Notes: generated from the sequence alone by a model not told the origin. Shown: positions 1 through 14,000, counted from the stretch's first letter. The stretch: 64,000 bases of DNA from Castanea sativa (GCF_040712315.1 NC_134019.1:32923373-32987372); one strand, 5' to 3'. Translations and numbers: made by a program.

Positions 1-166
1 TTAGATTCTAGAGAAATATTCTAGTTTTTCAATTAATTGTTTTTCCAGGAACTTTTTTATTTTAAATTGGGTGCTTAGCAACTTAATTGGTGTCACAAGG
101 TCAAATATTTCCCTCAAAGTTTTGCCTGTGATGGCCCTAAGTCCCTGACTTAGTCTTAGCTAACAC

Positions 167-170
167 CACA

Positions 171-241
<71 letters not shown>
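167..241. repeat. (CA)n microsatellite
   Basis: A nearly pure CA dinucleotide run of about 70 bp, with two interrupting CCs at its left edge. It is a simple sequence repeat with no coding potential. Confidence 0.97.
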
Positions 242-243
<2 letters not shown>

Positions 244-3200
244 ACACGCACTATGTTTATAGGGAACCCACCCTCAACCTTTATTACCCAATCTCAAGTA
301 CGAAGGAAAAACTTTTACAAGCCTAGAGAAATACACAGAATTTTCCCAAAGGCCAAATATTTGTTATTGGCACCCCCAACAACATTAGGATAATATACAC
401 AGAAATAATTGCTGTGGCAATTACTGCCTGGGTCTTGGATAATCTATCACTTGTGTTCTGACTTAGGACACCTTCAACTGATATTGTCTTGGTTTGCTTT
501 CCACATTTTTAGCCCTTACACAGCAGGTCTGAACATTAGGGTAACTAGGATCTGCTTGATAATTGCTTGTAACTGCCATTCCACATGCACAACCCATGTC
601 TTAGCAGAGTAGGGGCTTCTGTGCATCATCCAACAACCCACAAACATGTTCTCACACATTTTTAGAGGCTGCCCATGCCCAAGCCCTCCCCTATCAGCAA
701 CACAGCCCACACAGCATGTGCACATGCAGCACACTAAGTAGTTTCCATTAGCCCACTAGCATCTGTCCATGCATTTAGCCAATACCCACTAGTCCAATGC
801 CTTGCATACAACATCTGATCATCATGGCAGCCTAACCCTACCTTGCACACAAGCCACCAAGCCCACACATAAGCAATCATCCAGCAAGCCACTAATGCCA
901 TGCACCACCACATAAGGTTGACACCACCTGCTGCTGCTCATCATGAAAACCAACTCTGCCCACCATGGCACTCCTTTGCCATGGCCTTGGGGCATCATGT
1001 GGAGTAAGGTGCCTCCACATGCTGCCCTTTTACACTACTCATTGATCTAACTTGAGTAGGGAGACTGGGCATTTCTCCTTTAAAGAGCCCTTAGAAGCAT
1101 TACTAACCTAGCATGAGAAGCCAACAATGTGTTGAGAAAACATAAATCCAAGTGACTAGCCTAATGCTGCCCAAGCACCTTTATTCCTCATGCCATCATC
1201 AACAACAAGTAAAGCTCCTAACAAACGGCTAAGTTTGATTTAATGTGTTAGGGTTAGTTATGGTTGTTGTTTATTTTAGTGTATTAGTAATGGTATTTTT
1301 ATAATCACGTTATAACCCTAATATAAATATATGCTACGTGTTAGGGCTAGTTCTAGTTTGATTCAATGTGCTTTCTGGAATTGACTTATCTCTTTGGATT
1401 TGCATCATAATTTGTAATCTTGAATTGTTACTGATTTGATTTTGTATTCATTGAAAATGAGAAGATACTGTCAACATCCTGCCTAGTCCATTGTTAGTTT
1501 GAAGGTTTTGCTATTATTTTGGACTCAAATTCACTAAACAACAATATTCTTCTTTAGAAGCTGCCAATGTTTGTTTTGTAAATTTGTGAGGGTGTTGTTT
1601 GGTGTTATTGATAAAATTATTGGGGCACAAAGCCATAAACCCCAAAATATCACCCCTACACAATCCAACTATACAAACCACATCCATTGAAGTTATAACT
1701 TTGAAGCCTATACATAACACACAAGGAAGCATAAACCTGTACTGTTCTGGAATTTAAGGAGCAGCCATGTTTAAAGAATGCAAAATTTTAACCTATATGA
1801 TTTCCCATTAATGAATCACAATTTATTACATTTATTTTTCACAATATAGACCAAAGCTCCAACAGAGATAATAGGTGCAACAAATATGATCATAAGTTCT
1901 AAACTTGTCATGAGTGCAAGTTGATGGCAATAGAAAAAGGAACTAGGACAATCATGTTGAGCAGTGATGGAGTTTATTAAAGCCAATAAAATGTAATTTA
2001 ACATACACACAATGCAAGTAGCAATTTTCATTTACAAATTGAATTTTAAATACTTGGAACACAAAATAACCTGCCAGGCAACCCTAAGGGAAGAGACAGT
2101 ATATATATTTGTGCTCCTAATAAAGAGGATCAAATTGATCTAGAAAAGCGGAGACATCGATCCAACATGCCTTAAAAAGTCTGCAAAGAAACAAAGTCCT
2201 TAAAATAAATTATACAAGGGACAAGATCATGTTCAAGGGTAAAAAACGTGAAATAGAAAGAGAATGATAATCAAAAGAATTCTACACACTCTTGCTGCAA
2301 AAGTAAATCATAATTTTTACTCCTATAGCCACATAATGATCAAAGCCTTTGAACTAGCATTAAATAGCAGGACATAATGAAGCTCTAGAGTTAGCACAAA
2401 CTAAAGAATTCAGGTAGAAACATTAATCTTCACATGTTGGGGAGAGAATGATGAGATAAATTGATAAAAAGAGATTATTGCCATAGGTCCTTATATAAAA
2501 ATTCAAGACTTTTATGCACTCTGTTGTAAACTAAATCACCATTTCCACTATTGTAGAAACATCAAGATTGTAAATCACTATTTCCCCATCTATAGAAACA
2601 TCAAGCTTCAATCATTCTGACTACCAACAAATAGCAAGATATAATAAACCTTCAGTTGCAGGCTCACGAAAAATGACCTCGATGATGAAATAGACAACAA
2701 ATAGCAAGACTTCAATTAACAAAATGAAGCCGCAGGCCGACCAACTAAAAAAACACACAAGCAGAAACACTATCATTCAGCTATTATGAAGAGAATAGTG
2801 AAATAAATTGATAAAGAGAGATTATTTCCTTAGGTCCTCATAAAAAACCATCCAAAGTTGACATTAAATAGATTAATTTAGGGGTACCAAAATTATAAAA
2901 AGCTTCTCTTGTATTTAGAGAACGGCAATTTTTAAGGCATAAAGACAAGATAAAGCAAAAATCTGTATTATTTACCCTAAGCAACCATCTAAAGGTCACA
3001 AACTTTGTCATTTACCTGTCCCATAACAATAAAAGGCATTACCATATTCAAATTGAACAAGACAAGACAGAGAAACAAGAATTTCAAGGGAAATTTCAAA
3101 CCCTCACTACATAAGACAAAATTTATAGCAGTCCAAAAGACCAAAGCCTGAGAAATGCAATTACAGGTCCATGAATTAGAAAATTAAGATGACCCAAAAA

Positions 3201-3439
3201 TTGTAGAGTTCTAATAATTGCAAGAGACTATGGACCAAAAAAAAAAATTCCTGTAGACATATGAGGAATAGACTTTTGTCATGCACCAAGAAAGCGAAAC
3301 AACTAATAAAAAAAATTTAAATATTTTAGTAGAAACCAACAATTATAAAGATAAATTATTCTAACTATAAAAGCCCCGGTTTTCTATATTGCCAAATATT
3401 TGATGACAGCGATATCAATCAACAATCCAAGTTCACAAT
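242..3439. other. AT-rich intergenic stretch, no gene seen
   Basis: I see no convincing coding sequence. The longest open frames are about 70 codons without recognisable motifs. Between about 2440 and 2850 a phrase containing AAATTGATAAA and GAGATTATT then AGGTCCT occurs twice (near 2455 and 2800), so part of the stretch is an old internal duplication. 1230-1400 is T-rich with TATAAATATA-like words, but no LTR ends were found. Confidence 0.6.
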
Positions 3440-3675
3440 AATGACACAAATATAATGTTAATTCCACGTAATTCCCAAAAAGTCCAACTAATCTAGGAGA
3501 AGAGAAAGCAGAACCTGTATTGTTTTCCCTCTACAACCATATTTAGGTCACACAAACCCTAATGACACAAATATAATGTTAATTCCACGTAATTCCCAAA
3601 AAGTCCAACTAATCTAGGAGAAGAGAAAGTGGAACCTGTATTGTTTTCCCTCTACAACCATATTCAGGTTACACA
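3440..3675. repeat. 121-bp tandem duplication (two copies)
   Basis: The segment starting AATGACACAAATATAATG at 3440 recurs at 3561 with a period of 121 bp. The copies differ at only a few positions (for example GCAG versus GTGG, and TTTAGGTCACA versus TTCAGGTTACA), so the duplication is fairly recent. No function is evident. Confidence 0.95.
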
Positions 3676-4002
3676 TAGTTATATTCTTGCCCCAATCCAC
3701 TAAGAGGCTTTGTTGGATTTGCCTGTGAATTCATTATTGAGGTTGCAAATGTAGAATGACCAAAAATTTAAATAATCCATCAAGAAAAATGAACAAAAAT
3801 TGCAATAGAAATTGAAAACCTTCACTCAATGAGACTATAATTATAATCCTCCTATGAAAGCCAGTCATAGAACCAAGTATTAGAAAGAATTAAAACAAGA
3901 AAAAATATCCTTCAAACTCTTATCATTGTGGCAGAAATAAAATGGGAGGAAAGGAAAGCCTATTGCCAAATTAGATTACACGGCTTAACCTACTAAGTAC
4001 CA

Positions 4003-4070
<68 letters not shown>

Positions 4071-5410
4071 CCTGCTTCCTGCATAAACACAATAAGTCTC
4101 AAACCAATTGGATATGTTGGGTGATCAATTCCCTTTAAAACCAAAAAAATCAACGAACTAGACAAGACAAATGTAGAAACCTCATACCCATGGTGGCATT
4201 GGCATTGACTTCCTGCATGAGCAAACTAGAAAATACAAAGTCCTAACTACACAATTCAGGGCAACATTAAATTACATAATACTACTTAAAAGCATGTTTC
4301 ATTTAGAAGCAAAAAAACCAAATCAACCTTAGGTACATCCACCGCAAGCAAATGCAGCACCCCTACAATTAAATAAATCCTAATAGTGCAGCCTAGGAAG
4401 CACAAAATCCAAGCTAGAAAAAAAAAAAACCTGCATTATTATTTTAGAAAAAAATTATTGGAAGAAAGAAAAAAGTCAGGCAAGTAGATGCGAGGGAGAA
4501 TAAAGATCAAAAGTATGATCTAAAACATAGTGGCAAAAAGGTTATGATAAACAACAATAATCAATATAAAAAACTTTTTAAGTCGCAATAATGGGAAAAG
4601 TAGCAAAATATGAAATTATTGAGAAAACCAAAGAAAAGTGTGATGTCACTCTAACAATCTTAATCCGATATATACATCTTCAAATTTAAGGATAAGAATA
4701 ATGAAAGAGAGATATAAAGAGAGCTTAATGCCGTAGATCCCTAACAAACTTTGTTTCCCAAGCAGGATCTAGATTGATTTAGAGAAGTCAATTTTGCTGC
4801 AACAAACACCTAAGAAAGTAGCCAAGCACCAAAATCTACATTAAAATTTTTTGAAAAAAACAACTGAAGAGTATCATGTTTGGGCAAATAATGTTTTAAA
4901 AGACTCATAAGCAAAAAGAGAAATTAAGAGAAAGGAAGAGTAAAGAGATAGCGAAAGAGACCAAGGTCAACCCGAGGCAAGAGCCTCACCAGAAAAAGTA
5001 AAGAAAGAAGTGAAGAAGACAAGAAGAACAAGTCACCAGGAGAAGTTTGAGGCAAGAGCCCTGGATGGACATCACAAAGACTATATCCTTTTGTTGTTTG
5101 TTGGTTAGCTTGTAAGAGCAACCTTTGTTTATTTCCTTTTTCTTTTTAAGTGACTCTAGGATGGTGAGTCACTCGCCATTTGCTTGCAAGTGAAAAAATA
5201 GCTTCTAGGATAGTGAACCTGTTGTTGCTCGTTTCCCGAGCAACAAAGGTGGGACTTCGGACATACGAATCCCACGCAACTCTTTGGAGTTGCACCTCAC
5301 CCCATGTATGCGTGATGTGCGTTGTGTGTGTGGGTTGGGCCTGAGCTATACGTTGAAACCAAATGTTTTGTCTCTTATTCTTTTGATTCCATTAGTGAAG
5401 CTCACGAATC
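3676..5410. other. AT-rich intergenic stretch, no gene seen
   Basis: Only short shadow ORFs occur. The stretch contains the (TA)n microsatellite at 4007-4069. Its right end, roughly from 5150, probably belongs to the internal region of the retrotransposon whose 3' LTR begins at 5424, because a polypurine tract directly precedes that LTR. I could not recognise any protein there. Confidence 0.5.
4007..4069. repeat. (TA)n microsatellite
   Basis: A pure alternating AT run of about 62 bp. The minus-strand ORF across it encodes only an alternating Ile-Tyr stretch and is an artefact. Confidence 0.97.
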
Positions 5411-5423
5411 AAAGAGGGGCATC
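5411..5423 (+). other. Polypurine tract before LTR A
   Basis: AAAGAGGGGCATC lies directly before the TGTAGACA terminus of LTR A. A purine tract at this place primes plus-strand synthesis in LTR retrotransposons. It marks LTR A as the 3' LTR of an element whose internal part lies to the left. A parallel arrangement (GAAGGGGCATT then TGTAGAGA) is seen before the 3' LTR at 42106. Confidence 0.75.
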
Positions 5424-7101
5424 TGTAGACATCGCATTTTATACCCCTTACGACTCGGGCCCCCATTCCCTAGTGATGCTCAAACTCTAAGTTCTAAGGC
5501 CAGTTTAGAGCCCAATCAAATATCAAATTGACTTGCGGAGTGTTAAAATAGAAAAAATAACTTTTTAAATGAGCAAAAATCTATTTTTGAAAATAAAATG
5601 ACCAAAGTAGCTCTCGGCCCAAGTACGTGGGCCGTAGCTTGCGTACGTGGGCCAAAACATACATACACAGGCACATTCCCGCATACATAACTAGGGTTTC
5701 AGAAGTATAAGAAAGACAAGTTTTCTACAATAATGGCTGAGGTTTGGAATGAATCCCACATTGTCCAAAAGAGTCGCTCCAAACCATTTTTTCTACTATA
5801 AAAAGCCTTACATGGTACATTTTCAAGACACAGAAATATCCCATGGGAAAAACCTAAGATTCACTAGAAAATAGTGAATCAAAAGGGAGTTTTTCACAAA
5901 ACACCCTTAAGTCAATTTTATTTGATTGGGACCTTTTTTGGCCCCAATCCTTTTAGTTTAACATTGCTAATCACTTTCTTATTGGTTTGTGAATAGACTT
6001 GATTGAGGGGAACGGTAAAAATCAAAGCTTGGGAAATCCTTTTTTAAGGTATCAAGCTTCAACCTTTCTCTTCTCTTTTTAGCCTTTCTTCTACTGTTTA
6101 ATATGTTTTTCTCACTTTGTTTGTGTTATAACCTATTTATTTAGAGTAAGTATATGTTTTCTTGTATATTTTGAGCATGTTTGGCTGCTAAAATTAGGGT
6201 TTTCATTTTTGCTCTGTTTTTCTATTTATCTGTTTCTGGGTTAGGGTTCTGGCGTGTTTACATACACATACTTTTGTATGCGCACGTAGGCTCAAAGTAT
6301 GCATACGCATACAATTGGCCTTCATATGCAGGCCTAGCCCAGAAACCCTAAATTTGATTTTCCTGTGCTTTTGCTTTGTTTATTTTACCTAATATTCCTC
6401 TGCTTTAACCTTCTTATATGCTTTGATTTGCTTTTTCTTTGTTCACATGTTTGTTTGTTATTGTATGCTAGATTAGGGTTTATCTCCTTGTTTCTTAATC
6501 TTAATACCATGCCATTCATTCACATGCCCATGCATTGATGCCATAATTGCTATGTTGCTGCCAGTAAGTAAAGGGTAGGTCATTCATTAAAAATGTTCAT
6601 GCATTTGTGTTATGGTTTTATTTTGATGATATGATGGAGCATGCTTAGATGTATGACTAGGGTTTGTAATATGTTGATGCCTTGCTGCCATTTTTAAGTT
6701 GCTACCCTGTTTTAGATATATGATAGGGTTTCCATATGCTAGATGAATGCTAGGGTTTCTTTTGTGTGTTTGGCTCTCTTTTTCTTGGTAGATAGATAAG
6801 TATGCTTGTTTGGGGATAAAGATGCCATGATTGTCTGTAAGATGCATGCTAGTGTGTGTGTGAATTTAGCATACGAGTGTTGAGATTATTTTAAATAAGG
6901 TTAAGGTATAAGACACAATGATGGGAGGCCAACCTTAGGGTTGGACGATCTTGGGTGTCTAACACCTTTCCAAGAGCGTACCTAAACTCCGAAGCCATAC
7001 TCTGGTAGTAAGATCAAAAGGTCCTTCCTCGAAGGGATGTTATTTATATGGTTCCTAGGCCATTCCAAAAACTAGGTGGCGACTTCCCTTTTATGTCCAC
7101 A
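5424..7101 (+). mobile_element. LTR A, Ty3/gypsy-type 3' LTR, plus strand
   Basis: This 1678-bp LTR starts TGTAGACA and ends TGTCCACA. It aligns along its length with LTR C (9447-14411, net about 1669 bp) and, inverted, with LTR B. A TATA box (CTATAAAAAG) lies at 5796-5805, about 370 bp from the start. Near 6950 is a GGTGTCTAACACC phrase that is shared, with changes, by the other long LTRs here. The polypurine tract on its left makes it a 3' LTR. No matching 5' LTR of the same element lies in the window to its left. Confidence 0.85.
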
Positions 7102-7114
7102 CCTATCAAACATG

Positions 7115-8258
7115 ATTTATCATATTACATCATAGCATACCCTTACATCTCACTATCTCATCCTAACATTCATCTAGCATGACATCACATCATATTCAAG
7201 GTACCAACATATATAATCTAATCAAGACGGAAGCATAAGAAGAGATCCAAGCAACATGTGATTCATCTAAACATCAAGATAAGATCATATCACAAATGCA
7301 TGATCATTTCGAATGCATGACTTACCTTTTACTTAACTTGTAGAAACTTAGCACCTATGACATTTATGTGTGAGCATGTGAATGCATGTTCATGTCATTC
7401 AAAGAAGATTATGCGTAAGCAGGTTCTTACCTAGAAACCCTAAGAACACAAAATAGGGAAGAACCTCAAAATTGAAAATCTAACAACCTAACATGCATTT
7501 TAAGCATACAAAAACATAAACCTAATCTAGAAAAGCATATTAAAACACATAATAACATACAACCAAAGAAAATAGAAAGATTTAAAACCAGAAAATGCAA
7601 AGAAGGAAAAAAGAAAATTTTAGACTAGATACCTCAAAAAAAGCTCTTTAAGCTTGATTTTTGACCATTCTCCTCAGTCAAGTCTATTCACAAACCAATA
7701 TATAAAAAAGTGACTAGCAATGTGAAACTAAAAGGAATGGGGCAAGAAAAGGTCTCAATCAAATAAAATTGACTTGAGGGTGTTTTGTAAAAAAACTCCC
7801 TTTTGATTCACTATTTTCTAGTGAATCTTGTATTTTTTCCATGGATTTTTGTGTGTTTTGAAAACGTACCATGTAAGGCTTTATATAATGGAAAAAATGG
7901 GGTTTGGAATAGCTCCTAGATGATGTGAGATTCATTCCAAACTTCAGCCATTATTGCAGAAAACTTGTCTTTTTTATGTTTCTGAAACCCTAGTTGCATA
8001 CGCAGAAGTGTGTTTGCGTATGCATGCTTTGGCCCACGTATGCAGGCTGTTGCCCAAGTACATGGGCCGAGGACCACTTTGGTTATTTATTTTTAAAAAT
8101 AGATTTTTGCTTATTTAAAAGGTTATATTTTCCATTTTAACACTCCTTAAGTCAATTTGATATCTGATTAGTTCTAAATTGGCCTTGAGCCTTACAGTTT
8201 AGGCATTATTGGGAAACGGGAGTCCGAGTCATAACATTTACAAAGTGTGGTGTCTACA
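7115..8258 (-). mobile_element. LTR B, truncated inverted copy of the LTR A/C family
   Basis: Read on the minus strand this begins TGTAGACA (rc of 8251-8258) and follows LTR A and LTR C for about 1.14 kb, including the sector with ATGACATGAACATGCATTC. It stops near 7115, corresponding to about position 10700 of LTR C, so the last ~400 bp of the LTR are missing. It has jumped into the reverse transcriptase of a minus-strand gypsy element: the coding sequence on its right ends just after the YxDD box. With LTR A it forms a large tail-to-tail inverted repeat. Confidence 0.85.
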
Positions 8259-9441
8259 ACATGTCGTCCTCATAGACTTCCATGTTCCTACCTATTTGCT
8301 TGCTGAACATTTGGTTTACTAGTCTTTGGTATATGGCTCCTGCGTTCTTTAGCCCAAAAGGAATGACTTTATAACAGTACAACCCCTGTTTGGTTACAAA
8401 TGCAGTTTTTTCCTAGTCTTCCTCATTCATGAGAATTTGGTTATAACTTGAAAAAGCATCCATAAAAGTTAGTAGCTTATGTCCAGTTGTCAAATCAACA
8501 AGCTGGTCAATTCTGGGAAGAGGAAAACTTTCTTTTGGGCATGCATTATTTAAATTTGTGAAATCTACACACATCCTCCATTTTCCATTGGATTTCTTCA
8601 CCATGACGACATTAGCGAGCTATTCGGGGTAGTAGACCTCTCAAATAAAGCCTGTAGTCAGGAGTTTCTCTACTTCTTCCATGACTACTTTATTTCGCTT
8701 TGGAGTGAATACTCGTTGTCTCTGCTGGACAGGCTTCTTTGTTGAATCGACATTAAGACGAGGCTCCATCACATCACTGTCTATTCTTGGCATATCCTTG
8801 TGGCTCCATGCAAAGGCATCTAGGTTCTTTTTCAAGAACTTTATCATTTCTTCCTTCAAGGATGACTAGAGCTCCCTTCCTACTTTGGTAGTTTTCGAAG
8901 GATTAGCCTCTATTAGCTCTACATTTTCTGCCTCTTCAATAGGCTTTGTAGGTTCTCCCTCCAACATCCAACTGTGGCTTTCTTTGGATGCCAACATTGC
9001 TTGGTAACACTCCTTGGCTAAAAGTTGGTCTCTGTGGATTTCTCTAATCCCTTGAGGAGTCAAGAACTACACTTTAAGGCAATAAGTAGAAGTTGCACCC
9101 TTGAGAAGATTAAGAGTTGGTTTTCCTAAAATCACATTATAAGATGAAGGGCAATCAACGATTACAAAGTCTACCTCCTTTGTTACCTGTGCAAGATAAC
9201 TCCCTGCTATGATTGAGAGAGAAATGATGCCATTTGGGAATATACGGTCCCCATTGAAACTAACTAGGGGGGATCCAAAAGGTCAGAGTCTTTTTGGGTC
9301 TAATTTCATATGTTGATATGTTGTCATGTACATCACGTACTCTGAGCTTCCATTGTCAACCAAGACCCTCCTAGTATTATACCCTTCTATTGTCATCATG
9401 ATAACGAGTGGGTTGTCATGTGGTTGCCCGACTCTCCTCGC
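8259..9441 (-). pseudogene. Ty3/gypsy protease-reverse transcriptase fragment (minus strand)
   Basis: Minus-strand reading gives the end of a retropepsin-like protease, with LVDNGSS around 9340 and VILGKPTL downstream. A linker follows, then the RT start: FTPKRNKVVMEEVEKLL, then WRMCVDFTNLNNACPKE, FMDAFSSYNQI and PFGLKNAGA. The frame ends at the catalytic box, here YEDD rather than YVDD/YIDD, where LTR B is inserted; the rest of RT, RNase H and integrase are gone. Stops occur near 8866 (TAG), 8641 and 8410, so it is not translatable. RT would copy the element RNA into DNA in cytoplasmic particles. Its gag partner is the minus-strand block at 14737-15657, separated by the LTR C insertion. Frame and order agree with one original element. 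Confidence 0.88.
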
Positions 9442-9446
9442 ATCTT

Positions 9447-11080
9447 TATAGACATCGCATTTTGTATCCCTTACGACTCGGCCCCCCGTTCCCTAATGAT
9501 GCCCAAACTCTAAGGCCTAAGGCCAGCTTAGAGTCCAATCAAATATCAAATTGACTTAAGGAGTGTTAAAATGAAAAATATAACCTTTTAAATGAGCAAA
9601 AATCTATCTTTGAAAATAAAATGACCAAAGTGGCCCTCGGCCCACATACGTGGGCCAAAGCACACATACACAAGCACACTTCTACGTATGCAGCTAGGAT
9701 TTCAGAAGCATAAAAAAGGCAAGTTTTCTGCAATAATGTCTGAGGTTTAAAATGAATCCCAAATCGTCTGAGAGCCATTCCAAACCCCATTTTTTCCACT
9801 ATATAAAACCTTACAATGTACATTTTCAAAACACACAAAAATCCTATGGGAAAAATACAAGATTCACTAAAAATTAGTGAATTAAAAGGGAGTTTTTCAC
9901 AAAACATTCTCAAGTCAATTTTATTTGGTTGAGACCATTTCTGGCCCCAATCCTTTTAGTTTAACATTGCTAATCATTTTCCTATTGGTTTGTGAGTAGA
10001 TTTAACTGAGGGAAAATGTCAAAAATCAAGCTTGAAAAGCTTCTATGTGAGGTATCTAGTCTAAACCTTTCTTTTTCCTTTATTTCATTTTCTACTTTTA
10101 AATATTTTTGCTTGCTTTATTGTTTGTTATAATATATTTTAATATGCTTTTCTAGATTAGGTTTATATTTTTGTACGCTTAAAATGCATGTTAGGTTGTT
10201 AGAATTTATGTTTTGAGGTTCTGCCCTATTTTTGTGTTTTTGGGTTTCTGGGCAAGAGGCTGTGTACGCATAATCTTGCCTGCACACATAGGCTTGATTA
10301 TGCGCATGTAGGCTTGTTCTTGTGTGCGCAAGCCACACCCAGAAACTTTAATTTTATTTTTTTTATTTTTTGGCTTCTGATTTAACATGTTTGTTTGTTT
10401 AGTCTCTTTTCCATGCTTTTTTGCTTCCAATGCTTTGTTTCACATGTTTATTTGTTTGGGTTTGCCATCACATGTTAGAACTATGGTTTATCTAGTATTT
10501 TCCTTGTTTTGATGACATGAACATGCATTCACATGATCATGCATAAATGCCATAGGTGCTGAGTTGCTGCAAGGTAAGTAAAAGGTAAGTTATGCATTGG
10601 AAATGTTCATGCATTTGTGATATGATCTTGTTTTCATGTTAGAGATGAATGTGAATGTTAGGGTGAGATGTCTGCTACGATGTAATATGGTGAGTCATGT
10701 TTAGATGTATGACACTAGGGTCTATGTTAATGCTTTAATGCCATGTCAGATGAATGCTAGAGTTATATATGTGTGGTTGGGTTTCTTATGCTTTATGGAT
10801 AGATATGTATGTGTTTTGGGATGATGATGCCATGTTGTATGCTTAGGTGTATGCTAGTGTGTGTGTGAGTTAGAATACAAGTATTCAACGTGATTTTATT
10901 GAGGTTAAGACATAAGACACAATGATGGGCAACCAACCTTAGGGTTGGGGGGACTTGGGTGCCTAACACCTTCCCAAAAACGTACCTAAACTTCAAACCC
11001 ATATCTCTCGTAGTAAGATCAAAAGGTCCTTCCTCAAGAGGATGCTATATATATGGTTCCTAAACCATTGCAAAAACTAG
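9447..11080 (+). mobile_element. LTR C, left part (Ty3/gypsy 5' LTR, plus strand)
   Basis: This aligns with LTR A from its first bases, except that the terminal TG has become TA (TATAGACA). A TATA box (ATATAAAAC) is near 9800. The LTR is interrupted after ACTAG at 11076-11080 by the solo LTR D and resumes at 14372. Net length without the insertion is about 1669 bp, close to the 1678 bp of LTR A. The 5 bp before it (ATCTT) belong to the minus-strand protease it has split. Confidence 0.85.
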
Positions 11081-14000
11081 TGTTGACGCCCTGCCTCGAT
11101 TGGCGCAAAAACTGTCGTCACGTAGGCCTTCGTTCGACCACTCGCCGTGGTGACAGCTCCCATGTGCGCGGGGCCCCGTTGGAGGGCCCATCTCTCTTTC
11201 TCTCTCTCATAATGATGCAATGGTGCACATGTGTAGTGTGTGGCATGGTTTGTGTGGGGCTTCGAGTGCTCTCTCTCTCTCTCTCTCGGAGGAAGGCAGG
11301 TCTACCTATGGTATTTGTGGCAGGAATCATGGCCAAATTTTAAGGGATCACCAAAGGTAAGTGAAGTCTCCACCAATTATTGCGTTTTTCTAAGGTGTGA
11401 TTGGTCACCTGTTTCTAGTTGATTTTATTACCAATTCTAAGTTAAGAAAAATGACATTTTTCCTAATCTAATGTGGATGGCAAAAAATCTTGATTTTTAG
11501 GTCTAGAAGTTTGGTTACGTGTGGGGAAGGTGTTAGGCACCCCACAACGCCAGTCCAAGGACAGTTCTTTATTTTGATAAAACCTTAATTTTTGAAGTTT
11601 GATAGTAAAAATATGATTTTGGCATTAGCTTTCGGGGATTTGTATGCATGGAAGGCTTTGAGGTTTAGCTTTTGAAAGGGTGTGGTCCTAATCTATGCTT
11701 TCCTAAGGCATTCGGCAAAGTACCGGATTTCTCCGATGAAAATTTGGCAACATGTCACCTTACTTTTATGGTGGAAATTAGGCATCGCTTTGCCTTAGGT
11801 GACATGGATTGTGACAATCACACCAGAAGGGGGCGAGCAGGTATATATATACACACATCATGCACAATGCAAGTACAAAGGGTGGGAAAGTAAATGCCTA
11901 CATCCCTAGAGCATGGCCCAAAATATATATGCAGGAAAATAAACAGGGGTCACCATACTCTAGAGATAAGGATGAATGGTACACAACATGATATACATAA
12001 TACAACCCACCAAAGAGAGAAATGGAGGAAGGAAGGAAGGGGTTTTAAAAGAGTACATAACCAAATGGGAGAGGCTAAACTCCTAAATCTACTGAACACA
12101 GCCGCTTGGCTTATATCCACATGCTCGCATTCTTGCCCTTTTTGCTTGCGCCTGGGAGACCATGCCCTAGCTCCATGCATCCTTGTTCCTTGTGTGTACA
12201 TGCAAAGATAAAGACAAGAAACCAGTAAACAAGCAATGGAAAGGAAGAGATGCGAAGAACATATGAAAATGTATGAAATGGATAAGCATGATAGGCATGG
12301 CAAGCAAAGAAGTGATAAAGCAAGCAAACAAGCAAAAGGGCAAACAAGAAAGAAAGCAAATAAAAGGTGGTGTCCATGAGGGACAAATGTAGGTTTGGAT
12401 TGGGTATCCATAGCTTCATTCTGGTTGAAGTATGGATGACACACTAGCAAGCATGACTCATGCATGGACATGTAAGCAAGCGTGTAAAGATGCATAAAAA
12501 GCTAACGGGTGGCACAAACAAGCATGGTAAGCTTATCATCGCATGGAGCAGAAAAGGGGAGAGGTATGTGCGAAGCAGCTAGCATTGTAGTGATGCATCC
12601 CAAGAGGTTACATCCAAACAAGGCCTCATGGGCATCAGATTTAACCACACAACCACAAACCTGCTAAAGGTGTTAAGTGTGGCAAAGCCTAGAACTAGAG
12701 AGGCTAACACAAGCATAAAGCATAGAAGCAAGCAAGCATAGGCATGCAAATAGGGGTAATCCAAACCCTTTTATGTGGTCCTTGATGTATGGACGATGAC
12801 AAAGACCATATGGTCTAAATTGTGTTTGAACCAATAGGCCAAAACACAAGAAAGAAAGACAAAGTGACAAAAGGGCTACAATATCACATGGCATGACAAA
12901 CATAGCCTAGGTCTAGGCACAAACATGGCATGGAGCACACAAGCACATGGAAGATAGCATAAAGCATGTAGAGAACATAGATCCAAGCACACAAGCATGT
13001 GAAAACTTAGATCTAGACATATAGGCATGGAAACACGAGCGTAAACATGTAGAAGCTTAAAACATAGACATGGAAGAACATGGATCCAAGCATAAAAGCA
13101 AGTGAAGACAAGGATCTAACCATATAGCATGGAAATAAATGCATAAAATACATAGATCCAAGCAAAGCATAACCGACAACATCATATAAGCATGTGAGCA
13201 CGTAACCCTAATCATTAACCTAGAACTAAAAGAGGCATAAAACATAGGAAAACATGAAATAAAACCCTAAGCATGTAGATCTAAACATATAAGCATGTAA
13301 GGATGTAGATCTAAGCATGAAACATGACATAAGGCATAAAAGCAAAGGGATTTAAGCTAGAAACACATATAAAGCGAGAAACATGCTAAAGGAAGTAATA
13401 AATCATATTATTCAAGCAAAAATAGAAAGATAAATGCTAGAAAAAGATTTAGAAGGTTAGGGGTGTGGATAGTAACTAAAAAAAAGCTTCATCCACACCC
13501 CTAAACCCCAAATCCCAAGTGTAGAACCAAGGAAAAGAAGATTGGGTATAGGAACGATACCTTGTGTTTTTGATAAAGAGAGAAGAATCAAGAGTCTTTG
13601 ATGTATTCTTTGGATGTTTTTTAATGTGTTTTTTGGTGTTTGGAAGAGAGAAAAATGTGTAGAAAATGGGCAGATAGCAAAACTCAGAAAAAAGTGATCA
13701 TGGTCTGAGGGGTGCCTAGGGCTATTTATAGCCCCACCACAAACTTTGAGGCGGCAGCCCTTGTAGGGTCGCCGGTGGCCTCAAACCTCCTCTGATCAGG
13801 TTGATCTTGACACCCCTAGAAATATCTTGACTTACTGTTTCTGAAAAGGTATGGAACTTGAAAATCTAACGGTCGGATCAAAAGTCATGGCTCTCGGAAG
13901 TTAGCAGTGCATCAATCAGCGCGTCATCCTTATTTTCGTGATATCTCGACCATTCTAACTTAGATTTTGACCTATGAATAGTTGTTAAAATAAGAATTCG

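Noticed and set aside
11950..12495. 181-codon minus-strand ORF rich in Cys, Leu and Ser
   Set aside because: It lies wholly inside the solo LTR D in a region of degenerate short repeats, and overlaps other frames of similar length. No domain recognised.
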